Of a stretch of DNA of 64,000 nt, positions 1-11,762 are shown one piece after another (position 1 is the first letter of the stretch; each line of letters starts with the position of its first letter). Below the pieces are notes generated by a model, which ran no database searches, was not told the DNA's origin, and saw only the letters and a list, made by a program, of their open reading frames with translations. A program made the position numbers and the translations under genes. Origin of the DNA: Superficieibacter sp. 1612_C1 (GTDB lineage: Bacteria; Pseudomonadota; Gammaproteobacteria; Enterobacterales; Enterobacteriaceae); NCBI RefSeq assembly GCF_015234305.1, contig NZ_JADGMI010000001.1, positions 186,001 through 250,000 of the forward strand, written 5' to 3'.

Positions 1-77
1 GGTTTGTTTTGTCCTGTCGGTTTCTCTACCCTCTGTAACAGCACTTAACACTATCAGGGTAGCGGGCAGGAGTTGTT

Positions 78-1442
78 ATGGGAACGGAAGAAGCGATTAC
101 CAGTATTATTCGGCTGGTGGGCGGGCAGGACAATATCAATAACGTCTGGCATTGCATGACCCGTCTGCGTTTTGATTTAGTGGATGATAATAAAGTCGAT
201 CAAAGTGAGATTAAGAAATTGCCGGGTGTGCTGGGCGCGCAGATCCAGAGCGATCAGTTTCAGATTATTATCGGTCCAAAGGTCAACGGCTGGTACGAGC
301 AACTGCTGACGGCACTGGGGCAAAAAGCGCCGGCGGCCCCGCGCGGTAAGCAAGAGCGGAAAAGCCTGGTATCGCTGTTTATGGATACGGTATCCGGCGT
401 GTTTGGTCCTATCGTACCGGCCATTGCAGGGGCCGGGATGATCAAAGGCTTGCTGGCCGGGCTGGTTGCGCTACAGGTGGTGCCCGCCAAAAGCGATACG
501 GTGATTATCATCGATCTGATTGCCAGCGGCGTGTTCTACTTTCTGCCGTTTTTCCTCGCGGTATCGGCGGCGAAGATTTTCAAAACCAACGAATACCTCG
601 CCGCCGCCGTAGCCGCCTGCCTGATGTATCCTTCGCTGATTGAAGCAGCCAAAGCCCTGGCGGCGCATCAGGACGGGGCGGCCAGCGCGTTCTGGCTGCT
701 CGACGCGGTGCCGGTCCCGGTATTTAATTACGCCTCCAGCGTGATCCCGGTGATCTTCTCCATTCTGGCATTGAGTTACATCCATCGCTGGGTGGATCGT
801 TTTATGCCGGACATCCTGAAAACGGTTTTTACGCCAACGCTTACCCTGTTTCTGGCGGCATTAGCGGCGCTGGTGATCATCGGGCCTATCGGTATCTGGC
901 TGGGTAAAGCGCTGGCCTGGTTTATTGAAGGACTGTTTAGCGTATCGGCGAGTTTCGCGGGATTAATCGTTGGGGCCATTCGCCCGGTGGCGATTTTGAC
1001 CGGTATGCATCACGCGATGACGCCCATTGCGCTGCAAAACTTCAGCGATCGCGGCTATGACATGCTGATGCCGATGATGTTCATGGCGAATATGGCGATT
1101 GCCGGTGCCACCTTTGCTATCTGGCGTATCAGTCGCGATCGCCAGGAAAAAACGGTGACGCTGTCGGCGGCTATCTCGGCGCTGCTGGGGATCACCGAGC
1201 CTGCGCTGTTTGGCGTACTGACGCGCTACAAGAAAGCGTTTATCGCGGCAACGGTTGCCAGCTCGCTGGCTTCGGCGTTCATTGCGTTCTTCGGCGTGCG
1301 GCTGTACGGCTATATTTTATCAAGTATTTTTAGCCTGCCAGCCTATATCGGGCCCTATTTTGTCTTCGCGATTTCCGGCGTGGCGATGGCGCTGATCCTC
1401 TCGTTTGTGCTGACGACCATGCTGGTTGGCAGAGAACCATGA
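78..1442 (+). CDS. PTS enzyme IIBC permease, glucose/beta-glucoside superfamily
   Basis: Inner-membrane sugar permease that imports and phosphorylates its substrate with phosphate from HPr and a IIA protein. Residues 1 to about 85 form the IIB domain, with the phosphoryl-accepting cysteine C26 in WHCMTRLRF. Residues from about 100 to the end form the hydrophobic IIC domain with the conserved ITEP motif near residue 371. There is no IIA domain, so it must borrow one, probably Crr. The 454 aa length fits a IIBC protein of the Bgl/MurP/Sac type. AGGAG at 68-72 lies five bases before the ATG. A hairpin terminator follows directly. The upstream neighbour is outside the window, so the substrate cannot be assigned. 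Confidence 0.85.
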   Translation: MGTEEAITSIIRLVGGQDNINNVWHCMTRLRFDLVDDNKVDQSEIKKLPGVLGAQIQSDQFQIIIGPKVNGWYEQLLTALGQKAPAAPRGKQERKSLVSLFMDTVSGVFGPIVPAIAGAGMIKGLLAGLVALQVVPAKSDTVIIIDLIASGVFYFLPFFLAVSAAKIFKTNEYLAAAVAACLMYPSLIEAAKALAAHQDGAASAFWLLDAVPVPVFNYASSVIPVIFSILALSYIHRWVDRFMPDILKTVFTPTLTLFLAALAALVIIGPIGIWLGKALAWFIEGLFSVSASFAGLIVGAIRPVAILTGMHHAMTPIALQNFSDRGYDMLMPMMFMANMAIAGATFAIWRISRDRQEKTVTLSAAISALLGITEPALFGVLTRYKKAFIAATVASSLASAFIAFFGVRLYGYILSSIFSLPAYIGPYFVFAISGVAMALILSFVLTTMLVGREP

Positions 1443-1449
1443 TCCGTTG

Positions 1450-1476
1450 CCACTCTGCACGCAGAGTGGTGCCTTT
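1450..1476 (+). terminator. Intrinsic-type terminator of the PTS gene
   Basis: CCACTCTGC (1450-1458) pairs perfectly with GCAGAGTGG (1461-1469), followed by TGCCTTTT. It starts eight bases after the PTS stop codon. Confidence 0.65.
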
Positions 1477-1491
1477 TACGCGAGACGCCAC

Positions 1492-1536
1492 TTGATCTTT
1501 CATTACGGCCAGGCTATTTTAGTGTTATGTTATAAC
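1492..1536 (+). promoter_or_regulatory. rpmE2 promoter with Zur box
   Basis: A -35 TTGATC (1492-1497) and a -10 TATTTT (1515-1520) are separated by 17 bases. Just downstream, GTTATGTTATAAC (1524-1536) matches the Zur core GTTATNWTATAAC at every position, with T before and A after. The box covers the expected transcription start, which suits repression by Zur-zinc. The family knowledge is that zinc-free L31/L36 paralogues are induced when zinc is scarce; the promoter itself is inferred. Confidence 0.75.
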
Positions 1537-1554
1537 ATATGAATTGGGGTTGTT

Positions 1555-1815
1555 ATGAAACCGGATATCCATCCGCATTACCGTACCGTCGTATTTCACG
1601 ACACCAGCGTGGACGAATATTTTAAGGTTGGCTCTACCATCAGGACCGATCGTGAAATTGAACTGGAAGGGGTGACGTATCCTTACGTCACGCTTGATGT
1701 CTCATCTGCTTCTCATCCTTATTACACCGGGAAACAGAAAACCCTGAGTAATGAGGGCAGCGCCGCCCGTTTCCAGCAGCGCTACGGGCGTTTTATTGGC
1801 GCAAAAAGGAGCTAA
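1555..1815 (+). CDS. rpmE2: 50S ribosomal protein L31 type B (zinc-independent paralogue)
   Basis: An 86 aa L31 paralogue beginning [16 protein letters not shown]. It has no cysteine at all, so it lacks the CxxC zinc ligands of housekeeping L31. By family knowledge it replaces zinc-loaded L31 on ribosomes during zinc starvation, releasing zinc for other use. It is preceded by a perfect Zur core box and followed after three bases by the L36 type B gene, an arrangement matching E. coli ykgM-ykgO. GGGGTT lies just before the ATG. Confidence 0.93.
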   Translation: MKPDIHPHYRTVVFHDTSVDEYFKVGSTIRTDREIELEGVTYPYVTLDVSSASHPYYTGKQKTLSNEGSAARFQQRYGRFIGAKRS

Positions 1816-1818
1816 ATT

Positions 1819-1959
1819 ATGCAGGTACTCAATTCCTTACGCAGCGCTAAACAGCGCCACCCGGATTGCCAGATTGTTAAACGCAAGGGACGTCTGTACG
1901 TCATCTGCAAGTCAAACCCGCGCTTTAAAGCGGTGCAGGGACGTAAGAAAAGACGTTAA
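1819..1959 (+). CDS. rpmJ2: 50S ribosomal protein L36 type B
   Basis: A 46 aa basic protein ([20 protein letters not shown] at the start, RKKRR at the end). It keeps two cysteines but not the full CxxC...CxxxxH zinc set of the usual L36, as expected for the zinc-independent form (E. coli YkgO). It begins three bases after the rpmE2 stop, with AGGAG at 1807-1811 as ribosome binding site. It is surely co-transcribed under the upstream Zur-type promoter. Its last four bases overlap the end of the convergent acetyltransferase gene. Confidence 0.92.
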   Translation: MQVLNSLRSAKQRHPDCQIVKRKGRLYVICKSNPRFKAVQGRKKRR

Positions 1960-2657
1960 GCACGCAGGCTTTGCAGGGCGCGTTTCTGCCTGCCGTCGGC
2001 AGTAAAATTGTCGGCGGCAAGCCAGGCCCGCAGCGCGCGATCCACGGCGGGCCATTCACTGTCGATAATCGAAAACCAGTCGGTATCGCGATTGTGCCCC
2101 TTAATCACCAGCGCCTGACGAAAACGTCCTTCATACTGAAAACCCAGCCGCTGCGCCGCCCGGCGCGAAGGTTCATTCAAACTGTTGCATTTCCATTCGT
2201 AGCGTCGATAACCGAGGGTGTCAAAAGCGTAGCGCATCAACAGCCACTGGGCTTCGGTTGACATCGGCGTCTGGCTGAGCCGCGGTGAAAAGTGAACATG
2301 TCCCACCTCCACTACGCCATTATTGGCATCAATCCGCATCAGCGCCAGCGTGCCTGCGGGTAAACCGGTTCGCCGGTCGATAACCGCAAAATGGATCGGA
2401 TCGCTCAGGTCAGATACGCTCTCAATCCACTGGCGATAAGCCTCTTCACTGGCGTCCGGTTCGCGTAATAGCCAGGTCCAGCTCCGGGTATCGTCGGCGG
2501 TGGCATACGCTGAAAACAGGGCGCTGGCGTGACGGCTTTCCAGCGGCTCCAGTCGGCAATAGTGCCCTTCAAGCGTAACGCGTTGGGGATGGGGGCGCGA
2601 CTGCCAGTCGGGCAGGGCATCGCCCACGGGCTGACCAAATTGATTCAGTTCACTCAT
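1956..2657 (-). CDS. GNAT family N-acetyltransferase (RimJ/RimL-like)
   Basis: A 233 aa acetyl-CoA-dependent transferase. It shows the RimL-like pattern: an N-terminal [14 protein letters not shown] segment, a central strand [12 protein letters not shown], and the C-terminal [21 protein letters not shown] that forms the acetyl-CoA side of the fold. Two ATGs are adjacent at 2660 and 2657; I prefer 2657 because AGGAG then sits six bases upstream. The gene runs divergently from the MocR regulator, the usual place for a MocR target. The acceptor substrate (protein N-terminus, amine or antibiotic) cannot be told from sequence. Confidence 0.85.
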   Translation of the reverse strand: MSELNQFGQPVGDALPDWQSRPHPQRVTLEGHYCRLEPLESRHASALFSAYATADDTRSWTWLLREPDASEEAYRQWIESVSDLSDPIHFAVIDRRTGLPAGTLALMRIDANNGVVEVGHVHFSPRLSQTPMSTEAQWLLMRYAFDTLGYRRYEWKCNSLNEPSRRAAQRLGFQYEGRFRQALVIKGHNRDTDWFSIIDSEWPAVDRALRAWLAADNFTADGRQKRALQSLRA

Positions 2658-2701
2658 CATAAACTCCTTCAGTAGCTGGGAAGGTCAGCGTATGCTCACT
2701 G

Positions 2702-2723
2702 TGGCTCTATAGAAAGTGCCAGA
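2702..2723. promoter_or_regulatory. Candidate MocR-type operator between GNAT and mocR genes
   Basis: The 104-bp gap between divergent genes contains TGGC (2702-2705), CTATAGAAAGTG (2707-2718) and GCCA (2718-2721). The pattern TGG-CTATA-AAAGTG-CCA resembles motifs reported for MocR/PdxR regulators as I remember them. This is pattern likeness only. Confidence 0.35.
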
Positions 2724-2761
2724 TCATTGGTTTTCAGTAGTACCACGCAAGAGAGGGCAGG

Positions 2762-4219
2762 GTGAATATTCCGGATGAAGCGTTATACAGGCTACTGCGA
2801 CAGGCGCTGGAAACGCGCGCGACCGATACGCGCCAGCGCGCGCTATACCGTGTGCTGCGGGAGGTTATTCTTGCGGGTAAATTGCAGCCGCGCAGTCGTC
2901 TGCCGGGCTCGCGCATACTGGCAGAAGCGCTAACGGTCTCGCGCAATACGATAAACGCCGCGCTGGAACAGCTCGCCATCGAAGGTTACCTCACGCGCAA
3001 CCGGCAGGGTACCACCGTTTCCCCTTTACCTTCTTCGCCAGGGGCCGACGTGTCATCTGCTCAGCCCGTCACGCTGGCCGCCCGATTACTACATTTGCCA
3101 GTCGGCACCCGTCGCGATTCTCCCGCGCTCTGGCTGACGCCCGGTTTGCCTGCGACCAATTATTTCCCGCTCTCTCTCTGGCGTCGCCTGCTGGATAAAG
3201 TGCTGCGCAGTGAAGGCAGTTTGCTGCTGGGCTATGGCGATCCGGCGGGAGAACCGCGCTTAAGAGTGGCGATTGCCCGCCACCTCGCGCTGTCGCGCGG
3301 CATTCATTGCGATGCCAGTCAGATAGTGATCACCGAAGGTTCTCTGGAGGGGATGAGTTTGTGTACCCACATTCTTAGCCAGGCGGGTGATGTGGCGTGG
3401 GTAGAAGATCCCGGTTATCCGGGAGCGAAAAGCGTCTTTATGACGGCGGGCCTGCGGGTTATCGGCATACCGATTGATGAAGAAGGCCTGGCGTTAGATA
3501 AAACGTCGGCGACACCCGCGCTGATTTTTACCTCACCGTCGCATCAGTACCCGCTCGGCCAGGTGATGAGCGCATCGCGCCGTCTGGCACTGCTGGAGTA
3601 TGCGCAGCAGCAGAGCGCATGGATTGTTGAAGATGACTACGACAGCGAGTTTCGTTATAGCGGCGAGCCGATCCCGGCAATGCTGGGGATGCGGGAGAAT
3701 GCGCCAGTGGTCTATCTGGGCACGTTCAGCAAAACGCTGTTTCCCGCTTTGCGCATTGGTTTTATGGTGATGCCGCCCGCGCTGGCGGAAGCGGTAAAAC
3801 CGATCGTTGCAGCGTTATTGCGTGGCGGCCATCGCGCTGAGCAACTGGCGCTGGCGCACTTTATCGAAGAGGGGCACTATGCCCGCCATTTAGCCGCGAT
3901 GCGCCGCCTGTACCGTAAACGGCAGGGCGCGCTGCGTGACGCGCTGGCGAGTGAACTGAGCTGTCCGCATCAGGTTCGGGGCGGAGAAGGGGGCCTGCAC
4001 CTGACGGTGGTGCTGGACAAGGTGAACGATGTTGCGCTGGCAGAGCAGGCGCGGCGTTATCAGTTAGCGCCGGGCGCGCTCAGCCGTTTATATCTTGATC
4101 TCACCGCCGCGCAGTGCGGATTGATCCTCGGCTATGGCAATACGTCGGCTTCGCACTACCTGACCGCAGTACGTACGCTTAACCGGCTGATTGCGCAGCC
4201 TCAGCGCGGGCAAGGGTAA
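2762..4219 (+). CDS. MocR/PdxR-type transcriptional regulator (GntR HTH plus aminotransferase domain)
   Basis: A 485 aa two-part regulator. Residues 10-85 form a GntR winged helix-turn-helix ([20 protein letters not shown]). Residues about 120-480 form a fold-type I aminotransferase-like domain with the aspartate region [13 protein letters not shown] and the PLP lysine in [16 protein letters not shown]. Family members sense PLP or amino compounds and usually act on the divergent neighbour, here the GNAT gene. The start is GTG at 2762, preceded by GAGAGGGCAGG. The 3' end overlaps the convergent ylaC by 41 bases. The effector and target are inferred from position. Confidence 0.88.
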   Translation: MNIPDEALYRLLRQALETRATDTRQRALYRVLREVILAGKLQPRSRLPGSRILAEALTVSRNTINAALEQLAIEGYLTRNRQGTTVSPLPSSPGADVSSAQPVTLAARLLHLPVGTRRDSPALWLTPGLPATNYFPLSLWRRLLDKVLRSEGSLLLGYGDPAGEPRLRVAIARHLALSRGIHCDASQIVITEGSLEGMSLCTHILSQAGDVAWVEDPGYPGAKSVFMTAGLRVIGIPIDEEGLALDKTSATPALIFTSPSHQYPLGQVMSASRRLALLEYAQQQSAWIVEDDYDSEFRYSGEPIPAMLGMRENAPVVYLGTFSKTLFPALRIGFMVMPPALAEAVKPIVAALLRGGHRAEQLALAHFIEEGHYARHLAAMRRLYRKRQGALRDALASELSCPHQVRGGEGGLHLTVVLDKVNDVALAEQARRYQLAPGALSRLYLDLTAAQCGLILGYGNTSASHYLTAVRTLNRLIAQPQRGQG

Positions 4220-4658
4220 AAATATCATAGAAAGAGAGATCGCCTTTGGTGGCGATCATCTTCTGCAACTGCGCCTTATAGGGCTCTTCAACGCGCGGCG
4301 ATTGCAGGATGTTGTTAATCAACTGCTCAGGAGCGAAACGGGTGTTATACCACTCGCCGTTAAAACAGACGCGGAAATCCAGCACGTCGATATCTTCATA
4401 ACGGTAGCGGGGATTGACGTCAAAAAAGAAGAAAGCGTTGAACAGAATAAACAGCACCACCAGTAGCCAGACGGAATCTGCCAGCGTTTCGGAACGCAGC
4501 ATTACGACCAGCGTGGCAAACCAGGCGATGTACATACCGACAAACAGGCCGGGATGATTGCGAATGAAGCTGATGCTAAAGCGCGGGCGATTATCGCGTT
4601 TTTCGCGGGCATTAAGTTCGTCAATGGTTGTCGTCAGCAGTCGCTGTATTTCTGTCAT
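4179..4658 (-). CDS. ylaC: Inner membrane protein YlaC
   Basis: A 159 aa protein starting [20 protein letters not shown]. It has two hydrophobic segments, about residues 37-55 and 62-80, then a soluble C-terminal half ending [11 protein letters not shown]. It matches E. coli YlaC along its length and lies next to maa as in E. coli. Function is not established. Its 3' end overlaps the convergent regulator gene by 41 bases. Confidence 0.88.
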   Translation of the reverse strand: MTEIQRLLTTTIDELNAREKRDNRPRFSISFIRNHPGLFVGMYIAWFATLVVMLRSETLADSVWLLVVLFILFNAFFFFDVNPRYRYEDIDVLDFRVCFNGEWYNTRFAPEQLINNILQSPRVEEPYKAQLQKMIATKGDLSFYDIFTLARAEAAQSAG

Positions 4659-4758
4659 GTTGGGCCTTTATTCTTCTACAAACGCAGTGAAACATCCCAT
4701 TTTAAGTTGTAATAAAGCCAACAAAAAGTAACAGATGGGTTGCGAAAAAGCATAACAG

Positions 4759-5316
4759 TTACACGGGGATGGTTTTAATCACCCGTGCCGGATTGCCGCC
4801 GACCACGACATTGTCAGGAACATCTTTGACCACCACCGCGCCGGAGGCAACCACCACGTTATTCCCGATGGTGACGCCCGGATTGATAATCGCGCGTCCG
4901 CCGATCCAGACGTTATCGCCAATCGTTACCGGTTTGCCCAGTTCAATGCCGCTATTACGCTCGGTGGGATCCAGCGGATGCGTTGCGGTGTAAATATGCA
5001 CGCCGGGAGCCAGCATGCAGTTATCACCGATGTGGACAGGACACACGTCCAGCATCACACAATCGAAATTGGCATAAAAATTAGCGCCGAGATGGATATT
5101 GTAACCATAATCGCAGCGAAAGCTCGGTTCGATATACGCGCCCTCACTCTTGCCCAGCAGATCGCCCAACAGCGCTTTACGTACAGCACGTTCGTCGGGG
5201 TCGGTATGGTTATAACGATGGATTAAATGCCTGGCGCGCAGACGGTCTGCCCTGAGCGTTTCATCTCCAGGGCGGTAGCGTTCACCGGCGATCATTTTGC
5301 GTTTTTCTTCACTCAT
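4759..5316 (-). CDS. maa: Maltose O-acetyltransferase
   Basis: A 185 aa cytoplasmic acetyltransferase that transfers acetyl from acetyl-CoA to maltose or other sugars. The N-terminal 60 residues ([21 protein letters not shown]) are the Mac domain. Residues 70-180 form the left-handed beta-helix of hexapeptide repeats, with [20 protein letters not shown] and catalytic His in THPLD. The length matches the E. coli enzyme (183 aa). AGGAG sits upstream of the ATG. It lies upstream of ylaC and downstream of hha, as in E. coli, on its own promoter region. Confidence 0.93.
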   Translation of the reverse strand: MSEEKRKMIAGERYRPGDETLRADRLRARHLIHRYNHTDPDERAVRKALLGDLLGKSEGAYIEPSFRCDYGYNIHLGANFYANFDCVMLDVCPVHIGDNCMLAPGVHIYTATHPLDPTERNSGIELGKPVTIGDNVWIGGRAIINPGVTIGNNVVVASGAVVVKDVPDNVVVGGNPARVIKTIPV

Positions 5317-5475
5317 ACGGCGCTCCTGTTTACACGGAGCTACCTTAAAGGGTATCCATGCCGCAGGGAACGTTCCCCGTCATACAGTGTGATGCGAATC
5401 CCATTTTACGGCTGAGATAAAGGAAAAAGAGGAGAAATCGTAACGTAATTCATATCCTGAATAATAAACAAGGTA
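5317..5475. promoter_or_regulatory. hha-maa intergenic region with a 12-bp perfect palindrome
   Basis: The 159-bp gap holds the self-complementary GGGAACGTTCCC at 5366-5377, about 50 bases upstream of the maa start. Its protein partner is unknown. No other feature is clear. Confidence 0.3.
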
Positions 5476-5694
5476 TTAGCGAATAAATTGCCATACAGAA
5501 GGCGGGATTTTATCGTAAAGCTTATTCATGGTCAGTTCTGCAAGACGATGATCGGCGGCTGAGTAAAATACAACCAGCTCATTATCTGATAATTCATATT
5601 TGTTCTTTTCAATGACACGTTCGAGGGTGTCGATTGTCTGACAGCGCCTCAAACGCATCAAATAATCAGTCTTGGTTAATGCTTTGTCAGTCAT
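5476..5694 (-). CDS. hha: Hemolysin expression modulator Hha
   Basis: A 72 aa nucleoid-associated modulator that binds H-NS and helps silence low-G+C and acquired genes. The sequence from [20 protein letters not shown] to PPSVWQFIR is nearly identical to E. coli Hha, including the conserved cysteine in RRCQT and the acidic and basic patches. It follows tomB by 27 bases, forming the tomB-hha operon. Confidence 0.97.
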   Translation of the reverse strand: MTDKALTKTDYLMRLRRCQTIDTLERVIEKNKYELSDNELVVFYSAADHRLAELTMNKLYDKIPPSVWQFIR

Positions 5695-5721
5695 AGATGT
5701 ACCTTGTTGATTGTTATCGTA

Positions 5722-6096
5722 TTAGCAGGAGAGTCTCGCCGGATTAGCCTGGCTCACATTAACAAAGCAGTGAAACAGGTTATTACCGGATTTACGCCAC
5801 TTCTGCAAATCCTGCGTGCTAATGCCATAGTTGCTGAACAACATAAAAGTGTCGTCCAGATATTCATCAATCTGCATAACCAGATTATTATCTTCGTTGT
5901 ACTTAATTTTATAATTAAGCGCGAAGGTAGCAATGTGTTCGATAAGATCGTTTAACTGAAGGTTGATCGCCGAGGTGGGATCGTTCACCCAGCCATGATT
6001 GCTCTCATCGAGGTTGGCAATACAGTCATGATACAGGTTTTCACAGAGAAATTTAAGCTGTGCGATATCGTGTCTTTTTGGCGAGTATTCGTCCAT
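5722..6096 (-). CDS. tomB: Hha toxicity modulator TomB
   Basis: A 124 aa small acidic protein, MDEYSPKRHDIAQLKFLCEN to SQANPARLSC, that in E. coli antagonises Hha and promotes its oxidation and loss. I chose the ATG at 6096, where AAGGGG precedes it with normal spacing and the protein matches E. coli YbaJ. The frame stays open ten codons further upstream, without support. It is the first gene of the pair with hha. The cysteines C19 and the C-terminal one are kept. Confidence 0.95.
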   Translation of the reverse strand: MDEYSPKRHDIAQLKFLCENLYHDCIANLDESNHGWVNDPTSAINLQLNDLIEHIATFALNYKIKYNEDNNLVMQIDEYLDDTFMLFSNYGISTQDLQKWRKSGNNLFHCFVNVSQANPARLSC

Positions 6097-6467
6097 AGCG
6101 CATCCCCTTATAAATGTTTTAGACACCTGCTAGCGAACACTGTGTGGGATGGATACAACTCACTAACCTGAAGCTTACGCTCATTCCTGATACTCTAACT
6201 ATAATCTACTCTTAAACAGATTTCACCGCTCTGGAACGAAAAATTACAATTCTGACGTTTTAATACTTTTCTGAACACCGCAGCGTAACAGAAATGATTT
6301 TAAACATTATTGCGCAAACTTCGATTGCGTGCTCATGAGAAATAGGGCCCATGTTTCTATTATGGTGATGATAGCAGCCAGGAAATTTCTTAATATTATG
6401 TGATAATTCCGCTGACTTATTTGTCACACATAAATAATAAATGTTTTGTTGTTTGCTGCTCAGCACA
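6097..6467. other. AT-rich intergenic region, tomB promoter side
   Basis: About 370 bases between tomB and the acrB terminator. It is AT-rich and must contain the leftward tomB-hha promoter. I see no convincing gene; short open frames here have no ribosome binding site or family likeness. Confidence 0.5.
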
Positions 6468-6491
6468 TAAAAAAGGCCGCTTGCGCGGCCC
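6468..6491 (-). terminator. Intrinsic terminator of acrAB
   Basis: Read leftward, GGCCGC (6490-6485), a TTGC-type loop and GCGGCC (6480-6475) are followed by a run of six T (6474-6469). It lies 17 bases beyond the acrB stop codon. Confidence 0.85.
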
Positions 6492-6507
6492 TTGTTATGT
6501 ATCAGCG

Positions 6508-9657
<3,150 letters not shown>

Positions 9658-9676
9658 TTAACGGCTCCTGTTTAAG

Positions 9677-10870
9677 TTAAGACTGAGTTTGTTCTGACTG
9701 GCCAGCGGCAGGCGCTTGCTCTTTTTTGTCAGAAGTGACTTCCTGGGCTTTAACCTGAGCGCCCGGACGTACTTTTTGCAGTCCTGTCACAATCACGCGG
9801 TCGCCGGTCTTCAAACCGTCAGTCACCAGCCATTTATCGCCAATCGCCTGAGAGGTTTTGATCTGGCGGACTTCAACTTTGTCGCCCTCACCAACCACCA
9901 TGGCAGTAGCTTCCCCGCGCGGGGTGCGGGTTACGCCCTGCTGTGGAACCAGCAGCGCATTCGGGTTAGTGCCTTCTTCCAGACGCGCGCGGACAAACAT
10001 GCCCGGCAGTAACGCATTGTCAGGGTTAGGGATCACCGCACGCAGAGTGATAGATCCGGTCGTCTGATCGACCGTCACATCAGAAAATTCCAGCGTACCG
10101 CTCTGAGCATAGGTCTTGCCGTCGTTGCCGATAACTTCAACCTTCGCTTTGCCGTTTTCCTGCTTCAGCGTGCCGTTGGCCATTTCCTGACGTAAACGCA
10201 GGAAATCATCGCTCGACTGGGTCACATCGACGTAAATCGGGTCCAGTTGCTGAACGGTAGCCAGCGCATTGGTTTGCCCGCTCTGCACCAGCGCACCTTC
10301 GGTCACGGACGATTTACCGATCCGACCGCTGATAGGGGAGGTCACTTTGGTATAGGCGAGATTAATACGCGCCGTTTCGACTGCGGCTTTCGCGGCAATG
10401 GCGGCGGCGTTCGCCTGCTGGTAATCCGCCTGCGCCGTGTCGTAATCCTGCTTGCTGATATATTGTGTGCCGATCAGTTTCTGATAACGGTTCACCGTGA
10501 CCTGGGCAATTTTCGCGGCGGCTTCTGCCTTCGCTAAATCGCCTTTTGCACTTTCATAGGATGCCTGATAGGTGGCCGGATCAATCTGATAAAGCGAGAC
10601 ACCTGCTTTAACGTCGCTGCCTTCTGTAAAGTTACGTTTCAGGATAATACCGCTGACCTGAGGACGAACTTCCGCAATGCGAAAAGCGCTGGTGCGGCCG
10701 GGCAACTCGGTTGTCATTTGTAGAGGTTCAGATTTGAGCGTGACGATACCGACTTCCGGCATCTGTTGTGCTCCTTGTTGTTCCTGTTTGTCGTCACATC
10801 CTGTTAGCGCTAAGCTGCCTGAAAGCATCAGAACGACCGCCAGAGGCGTAAACCCTCTGTTTTTGTTCAT
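9677..10870 (-). CDS. acrA: Multidrug efflux periplasmic adaptor lipoprotein AcrA
   Basis: A 397 aa membrane-fusion protein linking AcrB to TolC. The signal peptide ends in the lipobox LTGC with acylated cysteine C25. It then has the usual barrel, lipoyl and alpha-hairpin parts; the hairpin is visible as the heptad-rich SYESAKGDLAKAEAAAKIAQ stretch and the next helix near 100-170. The length is the same as in E. coli. It is the first gene of acrAB. Transcription starts in the short region shared with the divergent acrR, which contains the AcrR operator. Confidence 0.98.
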   Translation of the reverse strand: MNKNRGFTPLAVVLMLSGSLALTGCDDKQEQQGAQQMPEVGIVTLKSEPLQMTTELPGRTSAFRIAEVRPQVSGIILKRNFTEGSDVKAGVSLYQIDPATYQASYESAKGDLAKAEAAAKIAQVTVNRYQKLIGTQYISKQDYDTAQADYQQANAAAIAAKAAVETARINLAYTKVTSPISGRIGKSSVTEGALVQSGQTNALATVQQLDPIYVDVTQSSDDFLRLRQEMANGTLKQENGKAKVEVIGNDGKTYAQSGTLEFSDVTVDQTTGSITLRAVIPNPDNALLPGMFVRARLEEGTNPNALLVPQQGVTRTPRGEATAMVVGEGDKVEVRQIKTSQAIGDKWLVTDGLKTGDRVIVTGLQKVRPGAQVKAQEVTSDKKEQAPAAGQSEQTQS

Positions 10871-10960
10871 AAGTAAACCTCAAGTGTCCGATTTCAAATT
10901 GATCAATGGCGCTATCGCTCATCAACCCATTGCTGCGTTTCTATTATCGTCGTGCTATGG

Positions 10961-10984
10961 TACATACATTCACAAATGTATGTA
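10961..10984. promoter_or_regulatory. AcrR operator
   Basis: A 24-bp inverted repeat with perfect arms TACATACATT (10961-10970) and AATGTATGTA (10975-10984) around CACA. It matches the known E. coli AcrR operator in sequence and place, between acrA and acrR, so it should control both directions. Confidence 0.92.
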
Positions 10985-11012
10985 AATCTGACCTCTGTAA
11001 ATTCACCTGCTT

Positions 11013-11654
11013 ATGGCACGAAAAACCAAACAACAAGCACTTGCAACGCGCCAGCATATTCTGGATGTGGCGATGCGTCTGTTTTCTCAGCAGGGGGTCT
11101 CAGCAACCTCGCTGGCTGATATTGCCAAATCAGCCGGGGTGACGCGCGGTGCTATCTACTGGCATTTCAAAAACAAGTCAGAACTTTTCAGTGAAATATG
11201 GGAGCTATCAGAATCCAGCATCGCCGACCTCGAGATTGAGTATCAGGCAAAATTCCCGGACGATCCACTGTCAGTGTTACGAGAAATATTAATTTATGTC
11301 CTTGAAGCGACGGTCATGGTGGAGCGGCGGCGCTTGATGATGGAGATTATCTTCCATAAATGTGAATTTGTGGGGGAGATGGCGGTCGTCCAGCAAGCGC
11401 AACGTAGCCTTTGCCTGGAGAGCTACGACCGGATAGAACAAGCGCTAACCCGCTGTATTGAATCCAAAATGCTGCCTGAGGATCTGCTTACCCGCCGCGC
11501 CGCGATTCTGATGCGCTGTTATATCTCCGGCATTATGGAGAACTGGCTATTTGCGCCGGAGTCTTTTGATCTAAAAAATGAAGCTCGTGACTTTGTGGCT
11601 ATTTTGTTGGAAATGTATCAGCGCTGCCCCAGCCTGTGCGCGCCCCATTCCTGA
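11013..11654 (+). CDS. acrR: TetR-family repressor AcrR
   Basis: A 213 aa repressor of acrAB and of itself. Residues 10-55 hold the TetR helix-turn-helix ([20 protein letters not shown]), nearly identical to E. coli. The rest is the helical ligand domain that binds drugs, dyes and bile salts and releases DNA. The frame is intact, with no truncation of the sort that causes efflux-mediated resistance. Only the C-terminal tail (SLCAPHS) differs from E. coli. The operator lies 29 bases before the start codon. Confidence 0.97.
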   Translation: MARKTKQQALATRQHILDVAMRLFSQQGVSATSLADIAKSAGVTRGAIYWHFKNKSELFSEIWELSESSIADLEIEYQAKFPDDPLSVLREILIYVLEATVMVERRRLMMEIIFHKCEFVGEMAVVQQAQRSLCLESYDRIEQALTRCIESKMLPEDLLTRRAAILMRCYISGIMENWLFAPESFDLKNEARDFVAILLEMYQRCPSLCAPHS

Positions 11655-11762
11655 AAACCATGATTTTCCCAGGGGATACTACTCTGCTTTCCTGAGCCGT
11701 GATATTCTTCGCCCGCAACCATCCCCGGTGGAACCGGTCTATTAATCACTCACGCTAATACT

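Noticed and set aside
5476..6096. tomB-hha as a new toxin-antitoxin system
   Set aside because: It is the well-known Hha/TomB pair at its usual site, with no unusual change.
6260..6466. 68-codon leftward frame in the tomB-acrB gap
   Set aside because: No ribosome site, AT-rich random composition, no family likeness.
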